Shown here in pieces: positions 54,241 to 63,301 of a DNA stretch of 64,000 nucleotides; position 1 is the stretch's first letter; every line of letters starts with the position of its first letter. Both the position numbers and the translations under genes were made by a program. This stretch comes from Cohnella endophytica. Lineage in GTDB: Bacteria > Bacillota > Bacilli > Paenibacillales > Paenibacillaceae. Where the stretch lies: assembly GCF_003628305.1 (NCBI RefSeq), contig NZ_RBZM01000007.1, forward strand, positions 1-64,000, written 5' to 3'. Under the pieces are notes generated by a model. The model saw only the letters and a program-made list of their open reading frames with translations, ran no database searches and was not told the origin of the DNA.

Positions 54241-55510
54241 ACTCCGGGTCGATAAAATCCCGCTCGAGATTCGCGTTTCGCTGTCCATAGCGGTCTGTTG
54301 GCTGATCGGAGTCAAAATAGTGAATCTGCCGTACGGTTCTTACAGCACGAGTACTCAAATCGCGAGCATCCTGGAAGCCATTCTATGGATTTCCTTCGGT
54401 CTTCTTTTTCTCGTTATCGCCCAGATCGCCGTTCGTCCGCCGGCATGGAGAGAGCAGTGGCAATCGAGCCGCGCGCGCGTCTACGTTCGGATATGGGAGA
54501 ACGGCTTGCGGGAACGCCGTATCGCCGCTTGGCTTCTTGCCTTTATCCTGCTGTCGGCGTTGGCGGGGATGTGCGCCTGGCGTCTCTACGATTGGTATCG
54601 CAGCGAGGAGGAGAAATGGCTGATTCTCTTCGAGATTTTCTACGTCTTCTTCGTTCTTCCTTACGTGTTGCACTTCGTCGGCAAGTTCGGCCGAATTCGC
54701 GCAGGCGCGAAGGAGATCGCCGAAGGCCGTCTCGACGCCACGATCCAAGTCGGAGGAGACGGCCTTCTCTCCGAGTTGGCCGGGCATCTGAACAACATGA
54801 AGCATGGCTATCGATCGGCGCTGGATGAGAGAATGAGGAGCGAGAGGCTCAAGTCGGAATTGATCACGAACGTGACGCACGATCTGAAGACGCCGCTGAC
54901 TTCCATTATTAATTACGTCGACCTGTTGAAAAAGAAAGACCTGTCTCCCGACCAAACGGAAGCCTATGTCGGCGTGTTGGATAAAAAGTCGCAAAGGCTG
55001 AAGACGCTCATCGAAGATTTAACCGAAGCTTCGAAAATGGCTAGCGGCGCCGTGGAACTCGATATGCGGACGATCGACGTCGCGGCGTTGCTCAATCAGG
55101 CTCTGGCGGAATTCGGCGATCAGCCGGAGGAAAACCCGTTGCCGTTCCGCGTGAATATCGCGAGCCCTCATATCCATGCGAATCTGGACGGCAACAAAAC
55201 GTGGCGCGTATTCGAGAATTTGATCGGCAACGCCCGCAAGTATTCGCTTCCGGGTACGAGAGTCTACGTCTACCTCGCCGAGACCGACGACCGCGTCCTG
55301 TTCCGAATCCAGAACACGTCATCCTACGAGATCGATTTCGCGGCGGAAGAATTGTTCGAGAGATTCAAGAGGGCCGACCAGTCCCGGCATACGGAAGGGT
55401 CCGGTCTCGGGCTCGCCATCGCCAAGAGCATCGTCGAGCTGCAAGGAGGAGAGATCGCCATCGAGATCGAGGGAGATCAATTTAACGTAAGGATCGCCTT
55501 CCCGAAGTAA
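54215..55510 (+). CDS. Sensor histidine kinase (VanS-like)
   Basis: The 431-residue kinase has about four membrane segments (~22-38, ~50-72, ~103-124, ~135-155), a short HAMP-like linker (~160-195), the H box NVTHDLKTPLTSI (H222), N box ENLIGNARKYS and G2 GSGLGLAIAKSIVELQGG. It starts with TTG at 54215 within the response regulator gene. The small extracytoplasmic region suggests membrane or cell-wall-linked signal sensing. The signal is unknown. Confidence 0.92.
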   Translation: MDIKSIKNKLRVDKIPLEIRVSLSIAVCWLIGVKIVNLPYGSYSTSTQIASILEAILWISFGLLFLVIAQIAVRPPAWREQWQSSRARVYVRIWENGLRERRIAAWLLAFILLSALAGMCAWRLYDWYRSEEEKWLILFEIFYVFFVLPYVLHFVGKFGRIRAGAKEIAEGRLDATIQVGGDGLLSELAGHLNNMKHGYRSALDERMRSERLKSELITNVTHDLKTPLTSIINYVDLLKKKDLSPDQTEAYVGVLDKKSQRLKTLIEDLTEASKMASGAVELDMRTIDVAALLNQALAEFGDQPEENPLPFRVNIASPHIHANLDGNKTWRVFENLIGNARKYSLPGTRVYVYLAETDDRVLFRIQNTSSYEIDFAAEELFERFKRADQSRHTEGSGLGLAIAKSIVELQGGEIAIEIEGDQFNVRIAFPK

Positions 55511-55534
55511 ATGCCGGGGTAGACGATCGTCGCG

Positions 55535-55561
55535 GACGCGCCGTCACCGGCGCGTCATTTT
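55535..55561 (+). terminator. Terminator after the kinase gene
   Basis: GACGCGCCG and CGGCGCGTC pair over 9 bp around TCAC, followed by ATTTTTCG. Confidence 0.85.
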
Positions 55562-55600
55562 TCGCGTTCACGCCCATCGCCGATCTACCACGAAACGCCA

Positions 55601-55629
55601 TTGGGGTCTGGCCTGCAATATGTTAAGAT
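55601..55629 (+). promoter_or_regulatory. walR operon promoter
   Basis: TTGGGG, a 17-base spacer and TAAGAT with an extended TGT lie about 45 bases before the walR start. Confidence 0.5.
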
Positions 55630-55674
55630 AATAACAGTAGATTAGCTTCCGAGAAGCGGAAGGCGGTGACGCGA

Positions 55675-56415
55675 ATGTTGGGCAAAATTCTGGTCGTAGA
55701 CGATGAGCGGCCGATTGCGGATATTCTGAAATTCAATTTGGAAAAAGAGGGCTACGAGGTCGTGTGCGCCTTCGACGGAGAGGCGGCCGTACGCCTGGCT
55801 TTCGAAGAGGAACCCGATCTGATTCTCCTGGATCTCATGCTGCCTATCAAGGACGGGATGGACGTATGCCGCGAGGTGCGGACGCGACTGTCTACGCCGA
55901 TCATTATGCTGACGGCCAAGGATAACGAGATCGACAAGGTGCTTGGCCTGGAGCTTGGCGCCGACGATTACGTAACGAAACCGTTCGGTACGCGCGAATT
56001 GCTCGCCAGGGTGAAGGCGCATCTGCGCCGCCAGCGCAAAGTCGACGCTCCGCGGGCGGACGAGGAAGTGCAGCCGGAGGCAGAGCGTCAGGGCATTCGG
56101 TTATTTAACTTGTTCATCGATACGGACATGTACGTCGTCTATAAGAACAATCAACCGCTCGATCTTACCCACAGGGAGTTCGAGCTCGTTCATTATCTCG
56201 CGAAGAACAGCGGCAAAGTCATGACTCGCGAGCATCTGCTGCAAGCGGTATGGGGCTTCGAATATTTCGGCGACGTACGGACGGTCGACGTAACGATTCG
56301 CCGGCTGCGCGAGAAAATCGAGGATGACCCGAGCCGTCCGGAGTTTATTCTGACGAGGCGCGGTCTCGGCTATTTGGTGCGCAATCCGAAGATGAACGGC
56401 GGTCATTACGGATGA
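55675..56415 (+). CDS. walR: Response regulator WalR
   Basis: Essential regulator of cell-wall hydrolase genes. The 246-residue protein has phospho-acceptor D53 ([11 protein letters not shown]), the WalR-like [26 protein letters not shown] (in parts) and a winged-helix domain ending in [15 protein letters not shown] ~15-residue linker with [10 protein letters not shown] separates the domains. The start is ATG 55675 after GGTGA. The next gene overlaps by ATGA. Confidence 0.97.
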   Translation: MLGKILVVDDERPIADILKFNLEKEGYEVVCAFDGEAAVRLAFEEEPDLILLDLMLPIKDGMDVCREVRTRLSTPIIMLTAKDNEIDKVLGLELGADDYVTKPFGTRELLARVKAHLRRQRKVDAPRADEEVQPEAERQGIRLFNLFIDTDMYVVYKNNQPLDLTHREFELVHYLAKNSGKVMTREHLLQAVWGFEYFGDVRTVDVTIRRLREKIEDDPSRPEFILTRRGLGYLVRNPKMNGGHYG

Positions 56416-58241
56416 AAGGGATCGGCTTGTTCCGCAGCATTCAGATTAAATTAATCATGATGGTGCTGCTGCTCATCCTGATCGCGGTACAATTGATCGG
56501 CGTGTATTTCATCAGCACGATGAAGACGTCGCTCATCAACTCGTTCTCGGATAACTTGAACAAACAAGCGGACCTGTTGACGGGTTTCCTGTCTTCCACG
56601 CCGAACCTTTTCTCCGACAATAAGGGGACGAGCGATCAGACGGAAATCGACGTCAGTTCGCTGGTCAGAAACTTCGCGACCCGAGACGCGGCAATTCAAG
56701 TGCTGGACGCCGGAGGCAAGGTGATGGCGACATCCGATTCCTCCGAGCAATCGTATATCGGACGGAAAAATACTTCGTTGCTCCTCGGACGCGCGTTGCA
56801 AGGGGTCAGGGACAACGAGGAAGAGATCATCGACGAGCGCAACATCCGGAATAAGGTAATTGCCAAGCCGGTCATCAGCAACGGCAAGATCGTCGGCGCG
56901 ATCTATATCGTCGCGTCGATGGAGAGCCTCTATCAGACGATGGAAGGCATTAACCGGATTTTCGTGTCGGCTACCTTAATCGCGCTCGGACTCACCGCGA
57001 TCTTGGGGGTGCTGCTCGCAGGCACGATCACGTCGCCGATCAAGGCGCTGACGCGCCAGGCGACCGCCGTGGCGGAAGGACGATTCGACGAGCGCGTGCC
57101 GGTATTCGGCAAGGACGAGATCGGCCAGCTTAGCTCCGCTTTCAACGACATGACCGATCGGCTAAGCGACGCGCTGTCCATTAACGAGGAAGAAAAAGAG
57201 AAGCTTGCTTCGATTCTCTCCAATATGAGCGACGGCGTCTTGGCTACCGACGAGTTGGGGAGAGTCATCGTTACGAACCGGCGGGCAAGAGCGATGCTGG
57301 GAATCGGGGAACTGAAGGAAGGCGCGACGTTATCCGAAGCGCTCGGCATCGACAAGGAGCCGATCGCGGATACGCTGGAGGGCGTGGAATCGTCCCTGCA
57401 ACTGAACCGGGTACTCGACGATCAGGGGGAAGAGCTCGTGTTCCGGGTGACGCTTACCCCGATTCGCCGCAGAGACAAGGGAGTTGCGGGCGCGATCGCG
57501 GTGCTTCAGGATATTACCGAGACGGAGAAGCTGGAGCAGTCCCGGAGAGAGTTCGTGGCGAATGTCTCCCATGAACTGAGAACGCCTTTGACGACGATCA
57601 AGAGTTACGCGGAAGCGCTCGACGACGGCGCATTGGACGAGCCTCAGCTCGCGGACCGGTTCGTCGGCGTTATTCGCAGCGAGACGGAACGGATGATTCG
57701 GCTCGTCACCGATCTGCTCCATCTCTCGCGGTTCGATTCCCGGCACAATCAATTGCGCCGTCAGAAGACGGACTTGGCGGAGATGCTGGAGGAGGTCGTC
57801 GACCGATTCTCCTTCCAGCTCCGGCAGAAGGCCATTACCGTGACGGTCAAAGTCGATCATAAGCAGAAGACGGCATGGCTCGACCGCGACGGAATCGACC
57901 AAGTACTTGATAATCTCGTGTCCAATGCGATTAAATATACGCTCGACGGAGGGGCTATCGACATTACCGCCAAGAGCAACGAAGCGGGTCAACTGGCAAT
58001 CTCCATTAAGGATACCGGTATCGGAATTCCGAAGAAGGATCTCAATCGCATCTTCGAACGATTCTATCGGGTGGATAAGGCCCGCTCGCGCAATATGGGC
58101 GGCACCGGGCTTGGCTTGTCCATTGCCCGGGAAATCGTAAGGGCGCACGGCGGCTCCATTCAGTTGGAATCCGAGAGCAACGTAGGCACCGTGGTTACCG
58201 TGCTGCTGCCGATCTTGCCGGAAGGAAGTGAGACCGCATGA
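56412..58241 (+). CDS. walK: Sensor histidine kinase WalK
   Basis: The 609-residue partner of WalR has two membrane segments (~13-34 and ~182-204) around an extracytoplasmic Cache/PAS-like domain. After these come HAMP (~205-257), PAS (~262-365), the H box [19 protein letters not shown] (H387) and the ATPase motifs [11 protein letters not shown] and [19 protein letters not shown]. This is the canonical WalK layout. walH overlaps its end by ATGA. Confidence 0.97.
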   Translation: MKGIGLFRSIQIKLIMMVLLLILIAVQLIGVYFISTMKTSLINSFSDNLNKQADLLTGFLSSTPNLFSDNKGTSDQTEIDVSSLVRNFATRDAAIQVLDAGGKVMATSDSSEQSYIGRKNTSLLLGRALQGVRDNEEEIIDERNIRNKVIAKPVISNGKIVGAIYIVASMESLYQTMEGINRIFVSATLIALGLTAILGVLLAGTITSPIKALTRQATAVAEGRFDERVPVFGKDEIGQLSSAFNDMTDRLSDALSINEEEKEKLASILSNMSDGVLATDELGRVIVTNRRARAMLGIGELKEGATLSEALGIDKEPIADTLEGVESSLQLNRVLDDQGEELVFRVTLTPIRRRDKGVAGAIAVLQDITETEKLEQSRREFVANVSHELRTPLTTIKSYAEALDDGALDEPQLADRFVGVIRSETERMIRLVTDLLHLSRFDSRHNQLRRQKTDLAEMLEEVVDRFSFQLRQKAITVTVKVDHKQKTAWLDRDGIDQVLDNLVSNAIKYTLDGGAIDITAKSNEAGQLAISIKDTGIGIPKKDLNRIFERFYRVDKARSRNMGGTGLGLSIAREIVRAHGGSIQLESESNVGTVVTVLLPILPEGSETA

Positions 58242-59581
58242 TCGAGAAGGGTAAGTCGGCGCTTCTGTTCCTGCTCGTCGTGGCCAGTCTCGTGCAAAGT
58301 TATTTTCTCGCGTACAGCACGCCTTACATGGAAGCGAAGGTCAAGACCGATCTCAATTACGTGAAGACGGAGCCGTTAGGCGACGAGAGAGCGATCAGCG
58401 ACTTGATTTTCCCCGAGCAGCTCATTATTCATCGGGGATACGACAAGCACACGGTATTCTATCCGAGCACGAGAACGTATTACAATTTGATTCTGGAAAA
58501 ACTCAAGCTGCGCGAATTCAAGGGGCTTCAGCGGGACCAGGTCGATGCGGTCGATTGGGATCAAGTCCGGCGGGAGGACCAAGGAGTCGAGCTGCGCTTC
58601 GGTCGGGCGATTCCGTTCGAGTTGCTGCAGAAAGTGTTCAAGATCGACAGGGACTTCCTGTTCTTCGGCGATTCCATTGATCGCATCTGGATTTACACCA
58701 GCAAGGGCCGAGACGAAGTGCGAACGTTTTTCTTTAGTTCGGACGGTCGGTACGTCTACGAGTCGACGCGCGCGGACTTAACGATCGGGGACGTGGAAGG
58801 CTACGTCGGCTTCGGACAATACTGGGATTCTTATACGACCGTCGACGGCAACGTTTACGTTCCAGAGAAACCTTATACGAAGCTGCTGGAGATGGAGGTT
58901 CCGTTTACCAAGTATACGACGAACCAGATCCAGGAGAGCTTGTTTTTCGATCCGGGCAGTACGAAAACGTTACAAGACCAGGATAACAGCGCGGGTCCGA
59001 AACTCTATACCGACAGTAAAAAAGGCCTCAAAATCGAGCAGAACGGCGTATGGATGTCCTATACGGACCCCGTTGCCCGGACCGAAGGCGACGACAACCT
59101 CGTCGACAACGTCTTGGCGGCGGTCAGCTTCGTTAATCAGCATGGGGGATGGAACGACAAATATTTGCTCGTCAAAGACTCCGATTCGGGGTCGGGCGGC
59201 TCGACCATTCGTTTCCAACAATATTACATGGACGTACCGATCGTGTCGGGTAGCGTCATGAATTTCGGCTTCATGCAGTTAACGTTGGAGCAAGGCGGCG
59301 TATCGTCGTATAACCGGTCTCTTGCCGTGCTCGGCGCCGACGTGAAAAATAAGTACGTGAGGCAACTGCCGGGCGGCGATCAACTGCGCACGATTTTACA
59401 CGACGTGAGCAAAAGCGGAAAAACCGTCGAAGCCTTGTTCCCGGCCGTAAGACCGGTGCTGAAGAAGGACTCGGTCGTGCTCAGACCGGTATGGGCCGCA
59501 AGGCTGAAGAGCGGCGAAGTGATTATCGTCGCGGACTCGTCGCCGATCACCTCGAACGAGAGCTTGAACAATTCGAAATAA
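58238..59581 (+). CDS. walH: WalRK regulator WalH (YycH)
   Basis: The 447-residue protein has one N-terminal membrane segment (ALLFLLVVASLVQSYFLAY, ~7-25) and a large extracytoplasmic YycH domain. WalH with WalI binds WalK in the membrane and modulates its activity. Position, size and N-terminal pattern match; sequence conservation in this family is low. Confidence 0.9.
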   Translation: MIEKGKSALLFLLVVASLVQSYFLAYSTPYMEAKVKTDLNYVKTEPLGDERAISDLIFPEQLIIHRGYDKHTVFYPSTRTYYNLILEKLKLREFKGLQRDQVDAVDWDQVRREDQGVELRFGRAIPFELLQKVFKIDRDFLFFGDSIDRIWIYTSKGRDEVRTFFFSSDGRYVYESTRADLTIGDVEGYVGFGQYWDSYTTVDGNVYVPEKPYTKLLEMEVPFTKYTTNQIQESLFFDPGSTKTLQDQDNSAGPKLYTDSKKGLKIEQNGVWMSYTDPVARTEGDDNLVDNVLAAVSFVNQHGGWNDKYLLVKDSDSGSGGSTIRFQQYYMDVPIVSGSVMNFGFMQLTLEQGGVSSYNRSLAVLGADVKNKYVRQLPGGDQLRTILHDVSKSGKTVEALFPAVRPVLKKDSVVLRPVWAARLKSGEVIIVADSSPITSNESLNNSK

Positions 59582-59608
59582 CCGACGAACGGGGAAGGGG
59601 GGAACGGG

Positions 59609-60376
59609 ATGGACTGGAGACGCGCCAAGAGCGTGCTGATTTTTTCTTTTCTCATGTTGAACATCATTCTGGGTTATCAGCTGTGGACGGAGTGGCGCGA
59701 GCGGTTGAACACGGCGGTGGATTGGACGTCCCTTCCCCCCGAGACGTTACAGTTCATGCGGGACAACAACATTCAAGTCGACGACAATGCCAAGATTCCG
59801 ACGGAGACGCCTAGCATGAAGGAGCTCAGCTATACGTTCACGCACCGTGGGGGGCTTAACCTATCTGAACGCAAGCCGATAGAACCTTCGCCGGAGACGC
59901 GGGTGGTCTACTTCGAGGAAGAGCTGACGCAGGCTCTGGGAGACGTCATTCCCGAGATGGGCAATTATAAGCTGGATACGTCCGGGAGCCACGAGGGCAT
60001 GTACTTCGTCTTTAACCGAATGGTGGGCGGATGGCCGATATTCGATATTAACTTAAATCTGTACTATAGCGAACAGAAGATTAGGGCGTACACGCAAGAC
60101 CTAATTCAAATCAAGCCGTCGACCGGATCGAAGGAACAGCAGGTGCTGTCCGCGACGAAGGCATTGGCCAAGGTCATCGAGCGGAATTTGCCGCCCGGGT
60201 CGGTCATCAAGGAAATTCGCTTAGGCTACCACGGGGAAATCTACGAGGACGCGGAAGCGCAATTGACGGCGCCTTCCTGGAGGATCCTGCTGGAGAACAG
60301 CGAAGAAGTGTATTACGTGAACGCGATCAATGCGGAAGTGACGACAGAGAAAGGCGATACCGCGGTTAATCATTGA
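59609..60376 (+). CDS. walI: WalRK regulator WalI (YycI)
   Basis: The 255-residue protein begins MDWRRAKSVLIFSFLMLNIILGYQLW (in parts), the typical YycI N-terminal membrane anchor, followed by an extracytoplasmic domain with repeated YxV/WxILLENSEEVYYVNAI strands. ATG 59609 has GGGAACGGG just ahead. It forms the WalK-regulating complex with WalH. Confidence 0.92.
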   Translation: MDWRRAKSVLIFSFLMLNIILGYQLWTEWRERLNTAVDWTSLPPETLQFMRDNNIQVDDNAKIPTETPSMKELSYTFTHRGGLNLSERKPIEPSPETRVVYFEEELTQALGDVIPEMGNYKLDTSGSHEGMYFVFNRMVGGWPIFDINLNLYYSEQKIRAYTQDLIQIKPSTGSKEQQVLSATKALAKVIERNLPPGSVIKEIRLGYHGEIYEDAEAQLTAPSWRILLENSEEVYYVNAINAEVTTEKGDTAVNH

Positions 60377-60434
60377 TTCTCGACGGGTCAATGGGGAAAG
60401 CGGATATCGTTCGGGAGAGGAACTGGAAACGATC

Positions 60435-61241
60435 ATGGGACTTCGATTCACGGTGCTTAGCAGCGGATCGACGGGCAATGCGACCGTCGTAGCTACGGAT
60501 TCGGCGAAGGTGCTCGTCGATGTCGGTTTTAGCGGCAAAAAAATAGAAGAGTTGATGAAGGAACGGGACGTGGCCGCTCAAGAGCTGGACGCGATCTTCG
60601 TTACCCACGAGCATTCCGACCATATCAAAGGGCTGGGAGCGTTCGCGCGCAAGCATAAGCTTCCCGTATACGCGAACGAGAAAACATGGGCGGCGATGCT
60701 CAGGACGGTGGGGGATATTCCCGACGACCAGCGGAAAATATTGCCCTCCGATAGCGTGCTCGAAATCGCGGACCTGCGGATCGAATCGTACGCGATCTCT
60801 CACGATGCCGCCGAACCGGTCGGCTATTGCTTCCAAGCGGACGGGGCGAAGCTAAGCTTGGCTACGGATCTGGGCTACGTGAGCGACAAGGTCATGCGGC
60901 AGCTGCACAATTCCGACGTGATGGTGCTCGAGTCGAATCACGACGTGAATATGCTGCGAATGGGCCGATATCCTTGGAACATCAAACGGCGCATTCTGGG
61001 CGATACCGGTCATCTCTCTAACGAGGCGGCAGGGGAAGCGTTAAGCAGCTTGTTGACGGGCAGCCTGAAACGGGTGTATCTCGCCCATCTGAGCCAAGAA
61101 CACAACTTAATGGATTTGGCGAAGCTGACCGTGAGCTCGGTATTGGAGAATAACGGGCATTTCTATCATAAGAATGAATTCGCTCTTTGCGATACTTATC
61201 ACGATAGGCCGACTCTATGGGATATCGTGAAAGAAGCATAA
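60435..61241 (+). CDS. walJ: MBL-fold hydrolase WalJ (YycJ)
   Basis: The 268-residue metallo-beta-lactamase-fold protein has the metal motif FVTHEHSDHIKGL, ATDLGYVSD, LESNHDVNML and LAHLSQEHN. In Bacillus YycJ is the last gene of the wal operon and links to DNA repair and cell-division timing. The AHDAAEPVGY part (as SHDAAEPVGY) is typical of the family. Confidence 0.94.
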   Translation: MGLRFTVLSSGSTGNATVVATDSAKVLVDVGFSGKKIEELMKERDVAAQELDAIFVTHEHSDHIKGLGAFARKHKLPVYANEKTWAAMLRTVGDIPDDQRKILPSDSVLEIADLRIESYAISHDAAEPVGYCFQADGAKLSLATDLGYVSDKVMRQLHNSDVMVLESNHDVNMLRMGRYPWNIKRRILGDTGHLSNEAAGEALSSLLTGSLKRVYLAHLSQEHNLMDLAKLTVSSVLENNGHFYHKNEFALCDTYHDRPTLWDIVKEA

Positions 61242-61258
61242 TCGTTTAAATGAGAAAG

Positions 61259-61459
61259 TTATAACAGAAGCTGGCGATTAAGCTCGGCTTCCATCTGCGA
61301 GGCTTTGTCCCTAATATCGTCGGGAGTGAGGATGCCTTTCTCGACGAGAAGCTCGATTAAAGTGCTGATCGCCAAGAGCTGCCTGTAATTGTCGTGTTTC
61401 ATATCGGACACCTGCGAAGCGAGATCAAGAAACCGCATGCCGTACTCCGTCGTTCTCAT
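61259..61459 (-). CDS. Small hypothetical protein
   Basis: The 66-residue protein MRTTEYGMRFLDLASQVSDM...LLVEKGILTPDDIRDKASQM is mostly helical and not assigned. GGAAGG lies seven bases before ATG 61459, so translation is plausible. It is convergent with walJ, whose stop lies 17 bp away, and divergent from htrA. The LLVEKGILTPDDI pattern occurs in several small helical regulators, but I cannot name a family. Confidence 0.65.
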   Translation of the reverse strand: MRTTEYGMRFLDLASQVSDMKHDNYRQLLAISTLIELLVEKGILTPDDIRDKASQMEAELNRQLLL

Positions 61460-61694
61460 TGGATATCCTTCCTTTCTTTTACTGAGAATTATGAGGGGAA
61501 AGTACTTGCTAGTGCTCTCTCATTCTATTACTATTCTAGTCAAAACCTTAATAAACATTCCTATTATTTACGATAATAACGGTATAGAAACCGTATAAAT
61601 AGTTATGATGGTTTAATAGAGACACCCGCGGTGCCGAGGACCTGCAGATCAGGTACGATCCAGGGGTCCCCGAATAGAAGGATGGTGCTTGACC

Positions 61695-63020
61695 ATGAGC
61701 TTGTTCGATGATGATTTCTATTCCACGCGAGTAAAAAGGCGCCTTCGCAACGAGAAGCGTTCCGATTCCGGTCCCTTCGGAAGGCGAGGCCAAGGTTCCA
61801 CGCTCAAGGTCGCTTTATTTTCTTCCGCCGCTAGCGCCATCGTCGTCGCGCTTTTGTTCACCTTCGTAAGAGGCGGAGGGTCTGCCGAGCCCGTAGCGAA
61901 ACCCGCGCTGACCGGAGGACAGGCGTTAGTGGAAACATCGGAACGGATTATTACCGCCTCCGAGAAGGTCCGGCCCGCGGTAGTCAGCATAATCAACTTA
62001 ACCAATGAAGCGTTGGCCGCGCAAGATCCCAAGGATAAGGCGTCCAAAGACGAGATTCCATATAACGCGAGCTTAGGCTCGGGGGTTATTTTTCAGAAGA
62101 AAGACGGAAAAGCCTACATCATCACGAACGCGCACGTTATTCAGGACGCGGCCAAGGTTCAAGCGGTTATGGTCAACGGGGACAAGAAGGAAGCGACGAT
62201 CGTCGGCAAAGATAACGTGACCGACCTGGCGGTGCTGCAAGTAGACGATAAAGGCGTGGATACGGTCGTCGAGCTCGGTAATTCAAGCAAGCTGCGCGAC
62301 GGCGAGATGGTCATCGCGATCGGCAATCCCCTTGGTTTCGGAGATTCCCTCACGCAAGGCATCGTCTCTAACAAGAAGCGGGTTATTCCGGTATCCCTTA
62401 ATCAGGACGGCAATTACGACTGGGAGCAAGAAGTGATCCAGATCGACGCGGCGATTAACCAAGGCAACAGCGGCGGCGCGCTCGTCGACTTAAACGGCAA
62501 GCTGGTCGGCATTAACAGCATGAAAGTCGCGGACACCGGCGTCGAAGGCATCGGATTCGCCATTCCGATAGACAACGCGATCCCGATTCTTCAGACGCTG
62601 ATGGAAAAAGGAAAAATCGCCCGTCCTTACATGGGCTTATATTCAATGGATCTGGGAACGTATCTGGACGGCTTGCAGATGGATGTCGCCGACGATTCGG
62701 ATAGCGGCAACGATGGCAGTGCCGACGGTCAGACGGACGGTTCACTGGAGTCGGCCGATCCCATCGTTCCCGACGGCGTGGATGAAGGCGTCATCGTATT
62801 GGAAGCGGTCGGTCCATCGCTCGCTGCCGGAATTCAGTTCAACGACATTATCGTGGAGCTCGACGGCAAGCCGATCCGAAGCACCCTGGATCTTCGCAAA
62901 TATTTGTATAATAGCAAAAAAATCGGGGAATCGTTGAAGGTAACCTACTATCGGGACGGCAAGAAGGCTTCCCTTAACGTGAAGCTTCAAGAGAAAACGG
63001 AAGAGCCGCAAGATCGTTAA
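61695..63020 (+). CDS. HtrA-like serine protease (S1C)
   Basis: The roughly 441-residue membrane-anchored quality-control protease has a cytoplasmic basic N-terminus, one membrane segment (VALFSSAASAIVVALLFTFV, ~39-58), the catalytic triad H147 (ITNAHVI), D177 (TDLAVLQVD), S259 (QGNSGGALV) and one PDZ domain. An insert rich in Asp/Ser/Gly (DDSDSGNDGSADGQTDGS) precedes the PDZ. It is the yycK/htrC equivalent after the wal operon. ATG 61695 and TTG 61689 (AGAAGGA six bases ahead) are both possible starts. Confidence 0.94.
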   Translation: MSLFDDDFYSTRVKRRLRNEKRSDSGPFGRRGQGSTLKVALFSSAASAIVVALLFTFVRGGGSAEPVAKPALTGGQALVETSERIITASEKVRPAVVSIINLTNEALAAQDPKDKASKDEIPYNASLGSGVIFQKKDGKAYIITNAHVIQDAAKVQAVMVNGDKKEATIVGKDNVTDLAVLQVDDKGVDTVVELGNSSKLRDGEMVIAIGNPLGFGDSLTQGIVSNKKRVIPVSLNQDGNYDWEQEVIQIDAAINQGNSGGALVDLNGKLVGINSMKVADTGVEGIGFAIPIDNAIPILQTLMEKGKIARPYMGLYSMDLGTYLDGLQMDVADDSDSGNDGSADGQTDGSLESADPIVPDGVDEGVIVLEAVGPSLAAGIQFNDIIVELDGKPIRSTLDLRKYLYNSKKIGESLKVTYYRDGKKASLNVKLQEKTEEPQDR

Positions 63021-63066
63021 GTAATATCCGAGCATCCCAGTAAGCGAACGAGAAGGGAACTGGACC

Positions 63067-63234
63067 ATGTACTGTGTATGCCGCGAGCATGTAGAGCTTG
63101 CGATCGATAAATTCGTGGACGAATACGAGGATGCGCCCGATCTGGTTAACTTGCAGACGACGACATTCTCGGCCTGGCACCCGCCCGAGCATTGCGAGTG
63201 GTGCGGTAACAAGGTGGAAATCTTGGTGGTATAG
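63067..63234 (+). CDS. CxxH/CxxC mini-protein (BA_5709 family)
   Basis: A 55-residue open frame too short for default ORF listings. It begins MYCVCREHVELAIDKF, with C3, C5 and H8, and ends HCEWCGNKVEILVV with C43 and C46, the CxxH/CxxC pattern of this small family found next to yycK/htrA in Bacillales. It probably binds zinc. AAGGGAA lies eight bases before the ATG, and it follows htrA by 46 bp. Confidence 0.88.
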   Translation: MYCVCREHVELAIDKFVDEYEDAPDLVNLQTTTFSAWHPPEHCEWCGNKVEILVV

Positions 63235-63247
63235 TCGCGACGTATAG

Positions 63248-63287
63248 AAGGCCGCAGGCTCTCCGGAAGGAGGAAGCTTGCGGCCTT
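63248..63287. terminator. Bidirectional terminator at the end of the htrA block
   Basis: AAGGCCGCA (63248-63256) and TGCGGCCTT (63279-63287) pair perfectly around a 22-base loop with inner pairing, between the mini-protein and the convergent AraC-type gene. Confidence 0.75.
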
Positions 63288-63301
63288 ATTCGTATTGAGC
63301 T

